Source of the DNA: Rhizomicrobium sp.
GTDB taxonomy: Bacteria; Pseudomonadota; Alphaproteobacteria; Micropepsales; Micropepsaceae
Length of the DNA stretch: 64,000 bases
Assembly (NCBI GenBank): GCA_037200985.1
Contig: JBBCGJ010000001.1
Location: 3,944,756 to 4,008,755, forward strand
Direction of reading: 5' to 3'
In this document: in pieces, positions 42,111-51,360 of the stretch
Layout: every line of letters starts with the position of its first letter
How positions within the stretch are numbered: position 1 is the first letter of the stretch
Notes under the pieces: generated by a model
What the model saw: only the letters and a program-made list of their open reading frames with translations
What the model was told of the DNA's origin: nothing
Databases searched by the model: none
Translations under genes and position numbers: made by a program

Positions 42111-43851
42111 CGCGGCGCAGCGCGGCGATCAGCGCGTCCGCATCGTCCGCCGGCACGAGCGTCAATCCATTTTGCGGCGGCAATCCGCAAGCTTGCGTCG
42201 CGACGACCGGAACGCCGCTCGCCAGCGCCTGAAGCAGGCGGCGCGGCGCGTCTTCGAGCAGGGCAGGCTGCACCACCGCCGCGACACCATCGAGCCAGTC
42301 TTCCGAAGTCGCCTGGCGGGAGCGCACGCCGTCCCAGAAATCCGCGCCTTCCAACGCGCTGCCGACGAGCATGATCTCCAGATCGAGCGCCTTCGCCGCC
42401 TCGCGCAATTCGTAAGCGCCCTTGCGCGCGATGGTCGGGCCGGGAAACGTGATGCGGCGCGGCACGACGGCGCCCGCCCGCGCACGGGCTTTCGGCATTG
42501 CCCAGTCGAGCCGCACGGCGCGTTCGCCGAACAATTCGGCGATGGCCGCATGCGGCGTGACGATCGAATCCGCCGCCGCCAGGGCCTCGCGCTCGGACGC
42601 GACCAGCGCGGGATCGGCGCGGAAATCCGCCAGCGTGCGCCGCCCGGGATGCCGCGCCGCCGCCGCGTCCAGCCGCGCCTCGATCTGCTCCATCGGCATC
42701 CGCGTCATGAGGACCGAGAGCCGCCGCCCGCCCAGATGCCTCTCGCGCCACAGGAAGGGCAGCAGCGATTGCGCCGCCACGACTTCTGTCACGTCCGGCG
42801 TCAGCGCCTGCGCCAGCCGCCGCGCCAGCGCCTCGGCGCCGCGCATGTCCGCCGCGCGCCGCTCCGCCCCGTCCTTGGCGAAGCGCAGCCGCAGGCTGCG
42901 CATGAGGGCCGTCAGGCTCGCCGGCGCCACGCGGCCGAAGCCGCCCGTGTCCCAGGCATAGCGCGCCGCCCTCCATCGCGCGCCGTCGAGCGGCAGCGCC
43001 AGCACGTCGCCGTCCCGCCGCGTTTGTGCGACATGGCGGCGAAATTCCGGCCAGTTCTCGTCGACCAGGAACGCGGTGCGCCCCTCCGGCGCCGCGTGCC
43101 CGCCTTCATGCCGGAAGCAGCCCGTCTCCGCGCAGATGCCGCAACTCTCCGTTCCACCTCCCGGCATCGCGGGGAGATCGAAAATCGTGAAGCGATTTTC
43201 GGGCGGGGCAGCGACTCCCTGCGCAACCAGCCGCACCACCAATTCGTCCCGCTCCACCGCCACCCGCAGCATCGCCGCGCGCGGCGCCGCGAACCGCAGG
43301 TCGACATAGTTCCACGCCACCGTCGCATCGCGCCCCGTCGTGCCGCGCGAGCCCGGCACGATCCGCGAATGCGCATGGCGCTCGACGATCGCGCATCCGG
43401 CCGTCAGCGCCGCGTCGTAGAGCGCGTTGGAAAGCTGGCACAGCCCGCCGCCCGTCGCCGGCACCAGGCAACCCTCCTGCAGCATCCGCCCCGCGACGAA
43501 GCCGCGCCGCGCGCTCGCCCGCCCCATTTGCCGCCAGAAGCTGAACACCGCGCCCGCCGGCAGCACGGTCCGGTCGAGCAGCCGGGCCGCCACCCGCAGG
43601 TTCTGCACCTTGCCCCATTGCAGCGCGCGCTCGCCGGCGCGCGGGTCGCTCCACAGGGGCGAGCGGCTCTCGGCCAGGACCGCGGCGAAGCCCGCCGGAT
43701 CGCCCTTCTTGAGCCGCGCCGGCGCCCGCCCGAGCTCGGCCGCGAAGCGCCGCGCGCGGAACAGGTTGGCCTTGAGCTGGAACAGCGCCGCGCCGAGCCG
43801 CGTGGGAACGCTCCGCTCCGGCAACCGCGATCTGGCCTCGGCAAGCGCCAT
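42094..43851 (-). CDS. VanW-domain protein fused to a glycosyltransferase-like C-terminus
   Basis: 585 residues. Residues about 85-180 are a VanW domain ([40 protein letters not shown], then [12 protein letters not shown]). Residues about 330-585 look like a GT-B glycosyltransferase half: [14 protein letters not shown], then an E near 455 in [17 protein letters not shown], and [20 protein letters not shown] with [10 protein letters not shown], the donor-site pattern of GT4. VanW domains are otherwise found in Gram-positive and some proteobacterial cell-wall proteins of unclear function. The fusion suggests a carbohydrate-linked envelope role. No hydrophobic anchor is evident. Located inside the methylthioadenosine region but on the other strand. 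Confidence 0.7.
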   Translation of the reverse strand: MALAEARSRLPERSVPTRLGAALFQLKANLFRARRFAAELGRAPARLKKGDPAGFAAVLAESRSPLWSDPRAGERALQWGKVQNLRVAARLLDRTVLPAGAVFSFWRQMGRASARRGFVAGRMLQEGCLVPATGGGLCQLSNALYDAALTAGCAIVERHAHSRIVPGSRGTTGRDATVAWNYVDLRFAAPRAAMLRVAVERDELVVRLVAQGVAAPPENRFTIFDLPAMPGGGTESCGICAETGCFRHEGGHAAPEGRTAFLVDENWPEFRRHVAQTRRDGDVLALPLDGARWRAARYAWDTGGFGRVAPASLTALMRSLRLRFAKDGAERRAADMRGAEALARRLAQALTPDVTEVVAAQSLLPFLWRERHLGGRRLSVLMTRMPMEQIEARLDAAAARHPGRRTLADFRADPALVASEREALAAADSIVTPHAAIAELFGERAVRLDWAMPKARARAGAVVPRRITFPGPTIARKGAYELREAAKALDLEIMLVGSALEGADFWDGVRSRQATSEDWLDGVAAVVQPALLEDAPRRLLQALASGVPVVATQACGLPPQNGLTLVPADDADALIAALRRAISGA

Positions 43852-43918
43852 CTGTGGAGGAAATCCCCGCTTCGACGGTGCCGATTGTCGCGCCGGATCG
43901 TGTCCAAAGCCAGGCGGA

Positions 43919-43946
43919 CTTGGGGAATTGCCGCGATCTGTATAGA
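43919..43946 (+). promoter_or_regulatory. Possible apt promoter
   Basis: CTTGGG, 16 bases, TATAGA, with the -10 ending 27 bases before the apt ATG. Alphaproteobacterial promoters favour a CTTG-type -35, which fits. Confidence 0.4.
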
Positions 43947-43973
43947 ACGTCTCGTCATCCGCCCGAGACCGCC

Positions 43974-44501
43974 ATGAACTTCAAGGACACCATCCGGACC
44001 ATTCCGGATTATCCCAAGCCCGGCATCATGTTCCGCGACGTGACGACCCTGATGGGCAATCCGCGCGCCTTCCGCCGCGCGATCGACGAGCTGGTGCAGC
44101 CCTATGCCGGCGTCGACATCCACAAGGTCGCGGGCATTGAGGCGCGCGGCTTCATCTTGGGGGGCGCGGTGGCGCACCAGCTTTCCACCGGCTTCGTGCC
44201 GGTGCGCAAGAAGGGCAAGCTCCCCTTCACCGTGCTGGGCGAGGACTACGACCTCGAATACGGCACCGACCGGGTCGAGATCCATACCGATGCCGTGCAC
44301 AAGGGTGAGAACGTGATCGTGGTCGACGACCTGATCGCCACCGGCGGCACCTGCGTGGCGGCGATCAAGCTGCTCGAGCGGGCCGGCGCCAATGTGGTGG
44401 GCTGTTCCTTCGTGATCGACCTCCCCGAGCTCGGCGGCGCCGACAAGATCAGGAAGCTCGGCAAGCAGGTGACGACGCTGGTGGCGTATGAAGGGCATTG
44501 A
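43974..44501 (+). CDS. apt: Adenine phosphoribosyltransferase
   Basis: 175 residues. PRPP-binding loop [13 protein letters not shown] at 114-126; N-terminal [18 protein letters not shown] and [12 protein letters not shown] are conserved in APRT. Recycles adenine released by MtnP to AMP. The frame is open to 43854 but ATG at 43974 is the family start. Confidence 0.95.
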   Translation: MNFKDTIRTIPDYPKPGIMFRDVTTLMGNPRAFRRAIDELVQPYAGVDIHKVAGIEARGFILGGAVAHQLSTGFVPVRKKGKLPFTVLGEDYDLEYGTDRVEIHTDAVHKGENVIVVDDLIATGGTCVAAIKLLERAGANVVGCSFVIDLPELGGADKIRKLGKQVTTLVAYEGH

Positions 44502-44505
44502 TTTT

Positions 44506-44702
44506 CCTCTCCCGCTCGCGGGGTCCGTAGCGACAGCGTAGGGACGCGTAGCGAAGCGGAGCAGGAGGACGCAAAATCCTGCACTTAGCGGAGCGAAGCG
44601 CAGCCAAGTGCTTGGATTTTGCTAGGTGAGGGGTAAGGCCGCGCGACAGCCCCTCATCGCCTCGCTTCGCTCGGCACCTCTCCCGCAAGCGGGGGAGGAC
44701 AT
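44506..44702. repeat. CCTCCCC/GCAAAATCC compound palindromic repeat, copy 1 (before the GST gene)
   Basis: About 197 bases beginning TTTTCCTCTCCCGC and ending GCGGGGGAGGA. It contains an inner hairpin at 44571-44622 with GCAAAATCC and GGATTTTGC arms and CACTTAG/CAAGTG pairs, plus CGCCTCGCTTCGCTCGGCAC. The same inner hairpin recurs at 45357-45408. Confidence 0.65.
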
Positions 44703-44729
44703 CGAAGTCATAGTGGCGACAGGTTTGCA

Positions 44730-45329
44730 ATGAAGCTCTACACCCACCCCGCATCGCCCTTCGCGCGCAAGTGCCGCGTCGTCGCCCATGAGCTGAATCT
44801 CAAGCTGGAGGAGATCGTCGTCGCCAATGCGCGCGACGACGAAAGCATCCGCCGCATCAACCCGCTCAAGAAGATTCCGATCCTGATCCTCGACGACGGC
44901 TCGGCGCTGTTCGACTCGTCCGTGATCTGCGAGTACCTGAACAATATCGGCGGCGGGAAGTTCTTTCCCGGCATGACGATCTGGCGCAGCGTCTCCGGCC
45001 GCTGGCGGGCGCTCGGGCTCCAGGCGCTGGCGGACGGCATCATGGATGCCGCGGTCGGCTGCCGCTATGAGCGGCTTGTGCCGGAAGAACGTCAGAACCA
45101 GGACCACATCGCCCGCCACATGACGACCGTGAAGGCCGGCCTCGACGCGCTGGAGCGCATGAAGCTCATCGACCCGCCGACCATTGGCGAAGTCGCGACC
45201 GGCTGCGCCCTGGGCTATCTCGATTTCCGCTACCCGGACCTCGCCTGGCGCGAGGGACGGCCGAAATTGGCGCAATGGTACGAGGGATTCTCGAAGTTCG
45301 CCTCGATGCAGGCGACGGTGCCGCACTGA
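44730..45329 (+). CDS. Glutathione S-transferase
   Basis: 199 residues. N-terminal thioredoxin fold with the glutathione site (SPFARKCRVVAHEL, INPLKKIPIL and LFDSSVICEYL) and a helical C-terminal half. A catalytic Ser or Cys near residue 9 is typical of bacterial GSTs of this group. Substrate unknown. It is flanked on both sides by copies of the same compound repeat and lies between apt and mtnA, so a link to methylthio metabolism is possible but not shown. Confidence 0.85.
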   Translation: MKLYTHPASPFARKCRVVAHELNLKLEEIVVANARDDESIRRINPLKKIPILILDDGSALFDSSVICEYLNNIGGGKFFPGMTIWRSVSGRWRALGLQALADGIMDAAVGCRYERLVPEERQNQDHIARHMTTVKAGLDALERMKLIDPPTIGEVATGCALGYLDFRYPDLAWREGRPKLAQWYEGFSKFASMQATVPH

Positions 45330-45336
45330 TATCCTC

Positions 45337-45486
45337 TTCCGCGCGCGGGAGAGGACGCAAAATCCTGCACTTAGCGGAGCGAAGCGCAGCTAAGTGCTTG
45401 GATTTTGCTGGTGAGGGGTAAGGCCGCGAGACGGGCCCTCACCGTCTCGCTTCGCTCGCCACCCCTCCCGCTCCGCGGGAGAGGAC
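45337..45486. repeat. CCTCCCC/GCAAAATCC compound palindromic repeat, copy 2 (after the GST gene)
   Basis: About 150 bases. It shares the GAGGACGCAAAATCCTGCAC block and inner hairpin (45357-45408) with copy 1, then GGTGAGGGGTAAGGCCGCG and a GCCTCGCTTCGCTCG-like segment. Confidence 0.65.
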
Positions 45487-45531
45487 AAATCGCGCTAGAG
45501 CCCGCCAACTTTTCCCGCTAAACACCGCCCC

Positions 45532-46611
45532 ATGAAAATCAACGGCAAGCACTACCGCTCGGTCTGGCCCGTCGGCGAGGATGCGTTCGGCATCATCGAC
45601 CAGACCAAGCTGCCCTTCGCGTTCGAGACCCTGACGCTCACCTCCGCCGCCGACGCGGCGCACGTCATCAAGGCGATGATCACCCGCGGCGCGCCCTTGA
45701 TCGGCGCCGTCGCCGCCTACGGCCTGGCGCTCGCCGTCCGCGCCGACCCGTCCGACGAGAACCTCACCGCCACCCACGACATGCTGGCGGAAACCCGGCC
45801 GACCGCCATCAACCTGCGCTGGGCGCTGAAGCGGATGTGCGACGCGCTCCGCAACCACCCGCGCGCCGAACGCGCCGCGCTGGCGTGGAAGGAAGCCGCC
45901 GCCATCGCCGACGAAGACGCCGCGATGTGCGAAGCCATCGGACGCAACGGCCTCGCCATCATCCGCAACCTCTACAAAGAGAAGAACCGCAAGCTCAACA
46001 TCCTGACCCATTGCAACGCCGGCTGGCTGGCGACGGTGGACTGGGGCACCGCGCTGGCGCCGATCTACATGGCGCATGACGAAGGCGTCCCGCTCCATGT
46101 CTGGGTCGACGAAACCCGGCCGCGCAACCAGGGCGCCTCGCTGACGGCGTTCGAGCTCGGCGGCCATGGCGTCGCCCACACCATCCTCGCCGACAATGCC
46201 GGCGGCCATTACATGCAGCACGGCCAGGTCGATCTCGTGATCGTCGGCACCGACCGCGTCACCGCCAACGGCGACGTCGCCAACAAGATCGGCACCTATC
46301 TGAAGGCGCTCGCCGCCAAGGACAACGGCGTACCGTTCTATGTCGCGCTGCCGTCCTCGACCATCGACTGGACGCTGGCGCGCGGCGCAGACATCCCCAT
46401 CGAGGAAAGATCGCAGGACGAGGTCTTGAAAATGACCGGCCGCACCCCATCTGGAACCATCTTGACGGTCGAGATCGCGGCACCCGGTTCGGGGGCGGCG
46501 AACCCCGGCTTCGACGTCACGCCGCAGCGCCTCGTCACCGGTTTCATCACCGAACGAGGGACTTGCGCGGCGACGGAGCAGGGCCTACGCAGCCTTTTCC
46601 CCGCCGCCTGA
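45532..46611 (+). CDS. mtnA: S-methyl-5-thioribose-1-phosphate isomerase
   Basis: 359 residues. Isomerises 5-methylthioribose-1-phosphate to 5-methylthioribulose-1-phosphate. The conserved cysteine is C161 in LTHCNAG and the aspartate D241 in IVGTDRV, the expected active-site pair; EIRPRNQ-like [10 protein letters not shown] follows. The next gene on the same strand, 100 bases on, is an aldolase-SDR fusion. No mtnB, mtnC, mtnD or mtnK is seen, so the classical methionine salvage branch is not evident here. Confidence 0.95.
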   Translation: MKINGKHYRSVWPVGEDAFGIIDQTKLPFAFETLTLTSAADAAHVIKAMITRGAPLIGAVAAYGLALAVRADPSDENLTATHDMLAETRPTAINLRWALKRMCDALRNHPRAERAALAWKEAAAIADEDAAMCEAIGRNGLAIIRNLYKEKNRKLNILTHCNAGWLATVDWGTALAPIYMAHDEGVPLHVWVDETRPRNQGASLTAFELGGHGVAHTILADNAGGHYMQHGQVDLVIVGTDRVTANGDVANKIGTYLKALAAKDNGVPFYVALPSSTIDWTLARGADIPIEERSQDEVLKMTGRTPSGTILTVEIAAPGSGAANPGFDVTPQRLVTGFITERGTCAATEQGLRSLFPAA

Positions 46612-46712
46612 TGGCCCTGTGTTGGGCGGCGGGGACTCTCACCGAGACCTCGAAAACAATACGATGTGTTCCGGCCGATCCGACGGCCCCAAGATGTGGT
46701 GGTTGAACGACG

Positions 46713-48770
46713 ATGAAGTCCCGCTGGGTTGAGTCCGACGCCGACGATTTCGTGACGCGCTACGCCGAGAAAGGCGTCAACGCCGATCTCGCGATCCGCA
46801 CCTATACCACGCGTCTCCTGGGCTCCGATCCGAAGCTTGTGCTCCATGGCGGCGGCAACACGTCTGTGAAGACCACCGCCAAGGACCAGCTCGGCGAAGA
46901 CGTCGAGGTCCTGTGCGTCAAGGGCTCGGGCTGGGACATGAGCAATATCGAGCCGCAGGGGCTTCCCGCCGTGCGCCTCGCCGAGCTGCGGCGCCTGCGC
47001 CGTCTCAATACGCTCAGCGACGAGGACATGGTCAATTTCCAGCGCATCAACCTGCTGGACGCCTCGGCACCGAACCCCTCGGTGGAGACGCTGCTGCACG
47101 CCTTCCTGCCGCACAAATTCATCGACCACACCCATTCCACCGCCGTGCTCGCGCTGACCGACCAGCCGGACGGCGAGGCCATCGCGCGCGACATCTACGG
47201 CAAGCGCGTCGCCTATGTGCCGTATTTCATCCCGGGCTTCACGCTGGCCAAGGCGGTCGCCGACGTGTTCGACGCCAATCCGGACGTCGAAGGCCTGATC
47301 CTGCCGCGGCATGGCATCTTCACCTTCGCGCAGGACGCAAAGACCGCCTATGAGAAGATGATCGAATTCGTCACCCTGGCGGAGGACCGCCTCAAGCAGA
47401 ACCGCAAGCCGCTGAAGCCGGCCGCGCTGCCCGCGCACCTCGCCCGCGTCGCCGACATCGCGCCGATCCTGCGCGGCGCCGTCGCCATCGCGCGCAACCC
47501 GATGGCCGGCACGGTCAAGCGCCAGATCCTCTGCTTCCGCACCAGCCCGGCGATCCTCACTTATGTGAACGGCGCCGACCTCGCGCGCTATTCCCAGGTC
47601 GGCGTTGTGACGCCCGACCACACGATCCGCACCAAGAACTGGCCGCTGGTCGTGCCCGCGCCGGACGCCCACAAGCTCGACGACTGGAAGAAGTCCGTGC
47701 ACGACGCGGTCGAGGCCTTCGTCGCGCGCTATCACGATTATTTCCGCCGCAACAACGAGACCTCGAACCCGAAGAAGAAGGAGCTCGATCCGCTGCCGCG
47801 CGTGATCCTGGTCCCCGGCCTCGGCCTGTTCGGCATCGGCGCCAGCGCCAAGGACGCGGCCATCGCCGCCGACATCGCGGAGAACACGGTGGAGGTCATC
47901 AGCGACGCAGAGGCGATCGGCGAATATCGCTGCATCTCCGAGAACGACATGTTCGAGGTCGAATACTGGTCGCTGGAGCAGGCCAAGCTTGGCAAGGGCG
48001 CGGAGAAGACGCTGGCCCGTCAGGTCTGCGTCATCACCGGCGGCGGCTCCGGCATCGGGGCGGCGACGGCGCGCGCCATGGCGGCGGAGGGGGCGGAGAT
48101 CGCCATACTCGACCGCGATCATGACATGGCGGTGAAGGCCGCCAAGGCGGTGCACAGCCACGCGCTGGCGATCCAGTGCGACGTGACCGACCCGGCCTCG
48201 GTGAAGGCGGCGTTCGACAAGGTGGTGGAAGCCTTCGGCGGCGTCGACATTGTCGTCTCCAACGCCGGCGCGGCCTGGCAGGGCGCCATCGGCAGTGTCG
48301 ACGACGCCGTGCTGCGCAAATCCTTCGAGCTCAACTTCTTCGCGCACCAGTCCGTGGCGCAGAACGCGGTTCATATCATGCGCGCGCAGGGCACCTATGG
48401 CTGCCTCTTGTTCAACACGTCCAAGCAGGCGGTGAACCCCGGCAAGGATTTCGGCCCCTATGGCCTGCCCAAGGCGGCGACGCTCTTCCTGGTGCGCCAG
48501 TATGCGCTCGACCACGGCAAGGACGGCATCCGCGCCAACGCGGTCAACGCCGACCGCATCCGCTCGGGCCTTCTGACCGACGAGATGGTCGCCGCCCGCG
48601 CCAAGGCGCGCGGCATGTCGGAAGACAGCTATATGTCGGGAAATCTGCTGGGCCGCGAGGTCTATGCGTCGGAAGTCGCGGAAGCCTTCGTCTACCTGGC
48701 CCATGCCGAGAAGACGACGGCCGCGGTTATCACCGTCGACGGCGGCAATATCGAGGCGGCGCTTCGCTGA
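46713..48770 (+). CDS. Class II aldolase/short-chain dehydrogenase fusion, candidate DHAP-shunt enzyme
   Basis: 685 residues. Residues 1-230 are a class II aldolase/adducin domain: HGGGNTSVK at 45-53, catalytic E125, metal ligands H139 and H141 in DHTHS, and H200 in LPRHGIF. Residues about 436-685 are an SDR: TGGGSGIG at 442-449, NAG near 517, S570, Y583 and K587. A linker of about 200 residues joins them. The architecture matches rhamnulose-1-phosphate aldolase/lactaldehyde dehydrogenase fusions. The position right after mtnA, with mtnP and apt upstream and no rhamnose genes nearby, suggests cleavage of 5-methylthioribulose-1-phosphate to DHAP and methylthioacetaldehyde, then reduction by the SDR. 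The substrate is inferred. Confidence 0.8.
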   Translation: MKSRWVESDADDFVTRYAEKGVNADLAIRTYTTRLLGSDPKLVLHGGGNTSVKTTAKDQLGEDVEVLCVKGSGWDMSNIEPQGLPAVRLAELRRLRRLNTLSDEDMVNFQRINLLDASAPNPSVETLLHAFLPHKFIDHTHSTAVLALTDQPDGEAIARDIYGKRVAYVPYFIPGFTLAKAVADVFDANPDVEGLILPRHGIFTFAQDAKTAYEKMIEFVTLAEDRLKQNRKPLKPAALPAHLARVADIAPILRGAVAIARNPMAGTVKRQILCFRTSPAILTYVNGADLARYSQVGVVTPDHTIRTKNWPLVVPAPDAHKLDDWKKSVHDAVEAFVARYHDYFRRNNETSNPKKKELDPLPRVILVPGLGLFGIGASAKDAAIAADIAENTVEVISDAEAIGEYRCISENDMFEVEYWSLEQAKLGKGAEKTLARQVCVITGGGSGIGAATARAMAAEGAEIAILDRDHDMAVKAAKAVHSHALAIQCDVTDPASVKAAFDKVVEAFGGVDIVVSNAGAAWQGAIGSVDDAVLRKSFELNFFAHQSVAQNAVHIMRAQGTYGCLLFNTSKQAVNPGKDFGPYGLPKAATLFLVRQYALDHGKDGIRANAVNADRIRSGLLTDEMVAARAKARGMSEDSYMSGNLLGREVYASEVAEAFVYLAHAEKTTAAVITVDGGNIEAALR

Positions 48771-48827
48771 GCGATGCGCCGCGCCCGGACAAAATAGGGC
48801 CGGCCTGTACGGCCAGCCCTACCGGTC

Positions 48828-49007
48828 TTACCAGCTGCGGCAATAGCGGTGATGATGGCGATAGCCCCAGCCGCGGCAGCCGTGATGATGGTGGCCGTGC
48901 ACGCCGAGACCGATGCCGAGACCGCCGACATGGACGCCGATACCCGCCGCGCTCGCGGTACCGGACAGGAGCGTCAACGCAACAATGGATGCGAACAGGG
49001 TTTTCAT
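48828..49007 (-). CDS. Small secreted histidine-rich protein
   Basis: 59 residues. Signal peptide (MKTLFASIVALTLLSGTASA) cleaved before AGIGVHVGG; mature part has glycine-rich GLGIGLGV and a His/Cys-rich end (HGHHHHGCRGW, then HHHRYC). Density of His and Cys suggests Ni, Cu or Zn binding in the periplasm. The longer frame upstream adds an unlikely 64-residue head. No family recognised. Confidence 0.6.
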   Translation of the reverse strand: MKTLFASIVALTLLSGTASAAGIGVHVGGLGIGLGVHGHHHHGCRGWGYRHHHRYCRSW

Positions 49008-49119
49008 GTTTCGAGCCTTGGTTGGTTCCACCGTTAACCCCGGCGCGCACGGATAAGTTCCGGCGCCGGGCCATGTTAGGCGCCGCCATCGCGAAGATGC
49101 CGGCGCCCACACCGCGGGT

Positions 49120-49596
49120 TCAATCGCCGTCGTCATCGTCGTCGCCGCGATAGGCCGATTGCGAATAGCCGGACTCCCGCGCATCGGCGATGGCGTCATG
49201 CGCCTGGTCCATCGCGTCGCGATAGGCGTCGTGCTCGCAGCGTCCCATATCCATCCGGTTCAGGTCGGTGGCGCTGTCGGTCCGGTCGCGCAGCTCGGCG
49301 CAGACCTCGCGCGCCGTGTCGCGCACCCGGGAGCGCAATTCGCGCGCGCCGGCCCGCGTCGAAAGATCGAGATCGGCGAAGGACACTTCCCGCGACAGCG
49401 TCACCGTGCCGTCCGGATAGCGGCGAAGATCGTCATAGGACGGACGCACGATCACGCGTTCCGTGCCGTCGGCGCCATAGACGACATCGCGATAAGCACC
49501 GTCCTGTGCCTTTGCCGCCGTGGCGGTCAGGCCGAGGCCGATGGCGCCCGCCAGCAGCGCGAGGCGCAAGGGATTGAGAGAAGATCGGAAGGACAT
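49120..49596 (-). CDS. UrcA family protein
   Basis: 158 residues. Secreted: signal peptide through LTATAAKAQDG, then the UrcA core, with TVTLSREVSFADLDLSTRAG, RELRSRVRDTAREVC and DMGRCEHDAYRDAMDQA. The paired cysteines probably form a disulfide. C-terminal acidic tail DDDDDGD. ATG at 49596 with AGGAG six bases ahead, preferred over TTG at 49602. Function unknown; often near stress or envelope genes. Confidence 0.8.
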   Translation of the reverse strand: MSFRSSLNPLRLALLAGAIGLGLTATAAKAQDGAYRDVVYGADGTERVIVRPSYDDLRRYPDGTVTLSREVSFADLDLSTRAGARELRSRVRDTAREVCAELRDRTDSATDLNRMDMGRCEHDAYRDAMDQAHDAIADARESGYSQSAYRGDDDDDGD

Positions 49597-49695
49597 GAGC
49601 AACTCCTAAGCTTGCTTGTGCCCCGTTGCCCGACTCCCAAACGATCATGCCACGCGTGCCGTTCCGGTTCCGGAATCCGGCACAAATGCGGCGCG

Positions 49696-50376
49696 CTATC
49701 CCCCGTGCGCCCGGAACAATTCCAGCGTCCGCTTGCGCGCCAGCGCGGCGGCGTCGGGGTTGAAGTCGGTGCGGCGGTCCGAATTGAATCCGTGGCCGGC
49801 GTCGTAGAGGAACACCTGCACCTTGGGATGCGCCGCGGCGATCTTCTGCACCGTCTCCATCGGGATGCCGTGATCCTTCTCGCCGAAATGCAGGATGGTC
49901 GGGCATTTCGGTTCCAGGTCGATCATCTGGCCGATATTGCCGCCGTAATAGCCCGCCGCCGCCGCCAGCCCGGTGCAGCGCCCTGCCGCTGCCCAGGTCA
50001 CGCTGCCGCCATAGCAATAGCCGGTGATGAACACCGCCCCGCGCGCCTTCAGGTCGTCGATGCAGGTCTGCGTGTCGGCGATGGAAAGATCGAAGGGATG
50101 TTCCGCCCGCGCCAGCTTGATGCCGGTCTGGATGTCCTCCGGCGAATAGGTCGCCTGGAAGTTCGGATGCTCGCGGTCGTAGAGTGCCGGGCCCAGCACC
50201 TCATAGCCGTCGGCGGCATAGCCGTCGCACAATTCCATGATGTGCTCGGTGACGCCGAAGATCTCCTGGATGAGCACCAGCCCGCCGCGCCGCGCCCCTT
50301 CGGGCTGCACGCGATAGACGCCGATCTGGGCGCCGTCGCTCATCGTCATCTTTTCCATCTTGCCTTTGGGGGCCAT
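49696..50376 (-). CDS. Dienelactone hydrolase family protein
   Basis: 226 residues, alpha/beta hydrolase. Nucleophile cysteine in GYCYGGS near residue 120, acid in FGEKDHG, and histidine in AGHGF. The N-terminal EIFGVTEHI is typical of DLH. Probably hydrolyses lactones or other esters; the dienelactone of chloroaromatic degradation is only one possible substrate. Stands between the DUF4349 lipoprotein and UrcA genes on the same strand. Confidence 0.88.
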   Translation of the reverse strand: MAPKGKMEKMTMSDGAQIGVYRVQPEGARRGGLVLIQEIFGVTEHIMELCDGYAADGYEVLGPALYDREHPNFQATYSPEDIQTGIKLARAEHPFDLSIADTQTCIDDLKARGAVFITGYCYGGSVTWAAAGRCTGLAAAAGYYGGNIGQMIDLEPKCPTILHFGEKDHGIPMETVQKIAAAHPKVQVFLYDAGHGFNSDRRTDFNPDAAALARKRTLELFRAHGG

Positions 50377-50392
50377 GGTCCGTTCCCGCGTT

Positions 50393-51283
50393 TTATCCGG
50401 CCGGAACGATGGCCTTTTGCCGCCGCCGAAACAACCGCCACAGCCACGAGACCGTGTAAATTCCCGCCGCCAGGATCGGCAGCCACGGGATCGCGGCGAT
50501 GACGAACAGCACCGCGCCCGCGGCGTTCTCGGCGAGGACGTCGCCCGCGTTTTGCAGCATGCGGCCGAAAGGCCCGACGGGCACGATGCGCTCCGACAAT
50601 TGGACGGTCACGCTTTCCCGCGCGATACCCGCGTTCAGCCCGCGCGCGGTCGTCCGCGCCGTGTCGAGATCGTCCTCGACCCGGGCCCGCTCCGCCTCCA
50701 GCTTGATGATGTCGTCGATGGCAAGATTGGGCCGCATGGCGATCTCCGCCAGCCGGTCGCGATAGGCGGAAAGCTGCGCCGCCTTGCGCCCCGCATCGCC
50801 GGCTTCGGTCTCGACGCTCTGCGCCTGGGTGGAACGCGACGTCATCGCGGCGTCTCCGGCCGCCTCGCCGGCCACCGGCGCCAGCAGCGCGCGCTCGAAC
50901 GCCTCCAGCCCGGCATGCGGCAACTGCACGGCGAGCGAAGCGGAGACATAGCCGTCGTCGCCGCTCGTGAGATTGGCGGTGACGAGCTTGCAATCCAGCG
51001 CGCGGTCCTTGAGGCAAAGATCGCGCGCCCGCCGGAAGCGCGGCGCCACGGCGGCGCGCGCCATCTCCACCGTCCAGGCGTGGCTGTAGCTGAATTGCTG
51101 GGATATGCCCGGGACGAGGGACGGCGGCGGCGCGACATCCGGAACGGGAGCAGCAAGGTTCATGACTCCGCGGCGTGCGTCCGCGAGGCCGTACGGATTG
51201 CGGCTACCCGGCGGGCCGGAGCGGTCGCCGCAACCCGCCAACAGCAACACACAGCTGACGAGAAAAATGGATCGACGAACCAT
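50393..51283 (-). CDS. DUF4349 lipoprotein
   Basis: 296 residues. Lipoprotein signal with lipobox LLAGC near residue 18. Central region is predicted coiled coil (RDRLAEIAMRPNLAIDDIIK, then LEAERARVEDDLDTARTTAR), and a C-terminal helix anchors it (VLFVIAAIPWLPILAAGIYTV). DUF4349 proteins are membrane-tethered with an extracytoplasmic domain. No enzymatic role is known. ATG at 51283 places the lipobox correctly. Confidence 0.75.
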   Translation of the reverse strand: MVRRSIFLVSCVLLLAGCGDRSGPPGSRNPYGLADARRGVMNLAAPVPDVAPPPSLVPGISQQFSYSHAWTVEMARAAVAPRFRRARDLCLKDRALDCKLVTANLTSGDDGYVSASLAVQLPHAGLEAFERALLAPVAGEAAGDAAMTSRSTQAQSVETEAGDAGRKAAQLSAYRDRLAEIAMRPNLAIDDIIKLEAERARVEDDLDTARTTARGLNAGIARESVTVQLSERIVPVGPFGRMLQNAGDVLAENAAGAVLFVIAAIPWLPILAAGIYTVSWLWRLFRRRQKAIVPAG

Positions 51284-51360
51284 GACGCATCCCCTCCGTT
51301 CGGTTCGACCGAAAGGCTGGGCGCGCAATGGGGCGCGACTTGGGTGCGATTGCGGCTTCT

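Noticed and set aside
46338..48704. 788-codon minus-strand frame opposite mtnA and the aldolase-SDR gene
   Set aside because: Composition is that of an antisense shadow; the plus strand has recognisable domains over the whole length.
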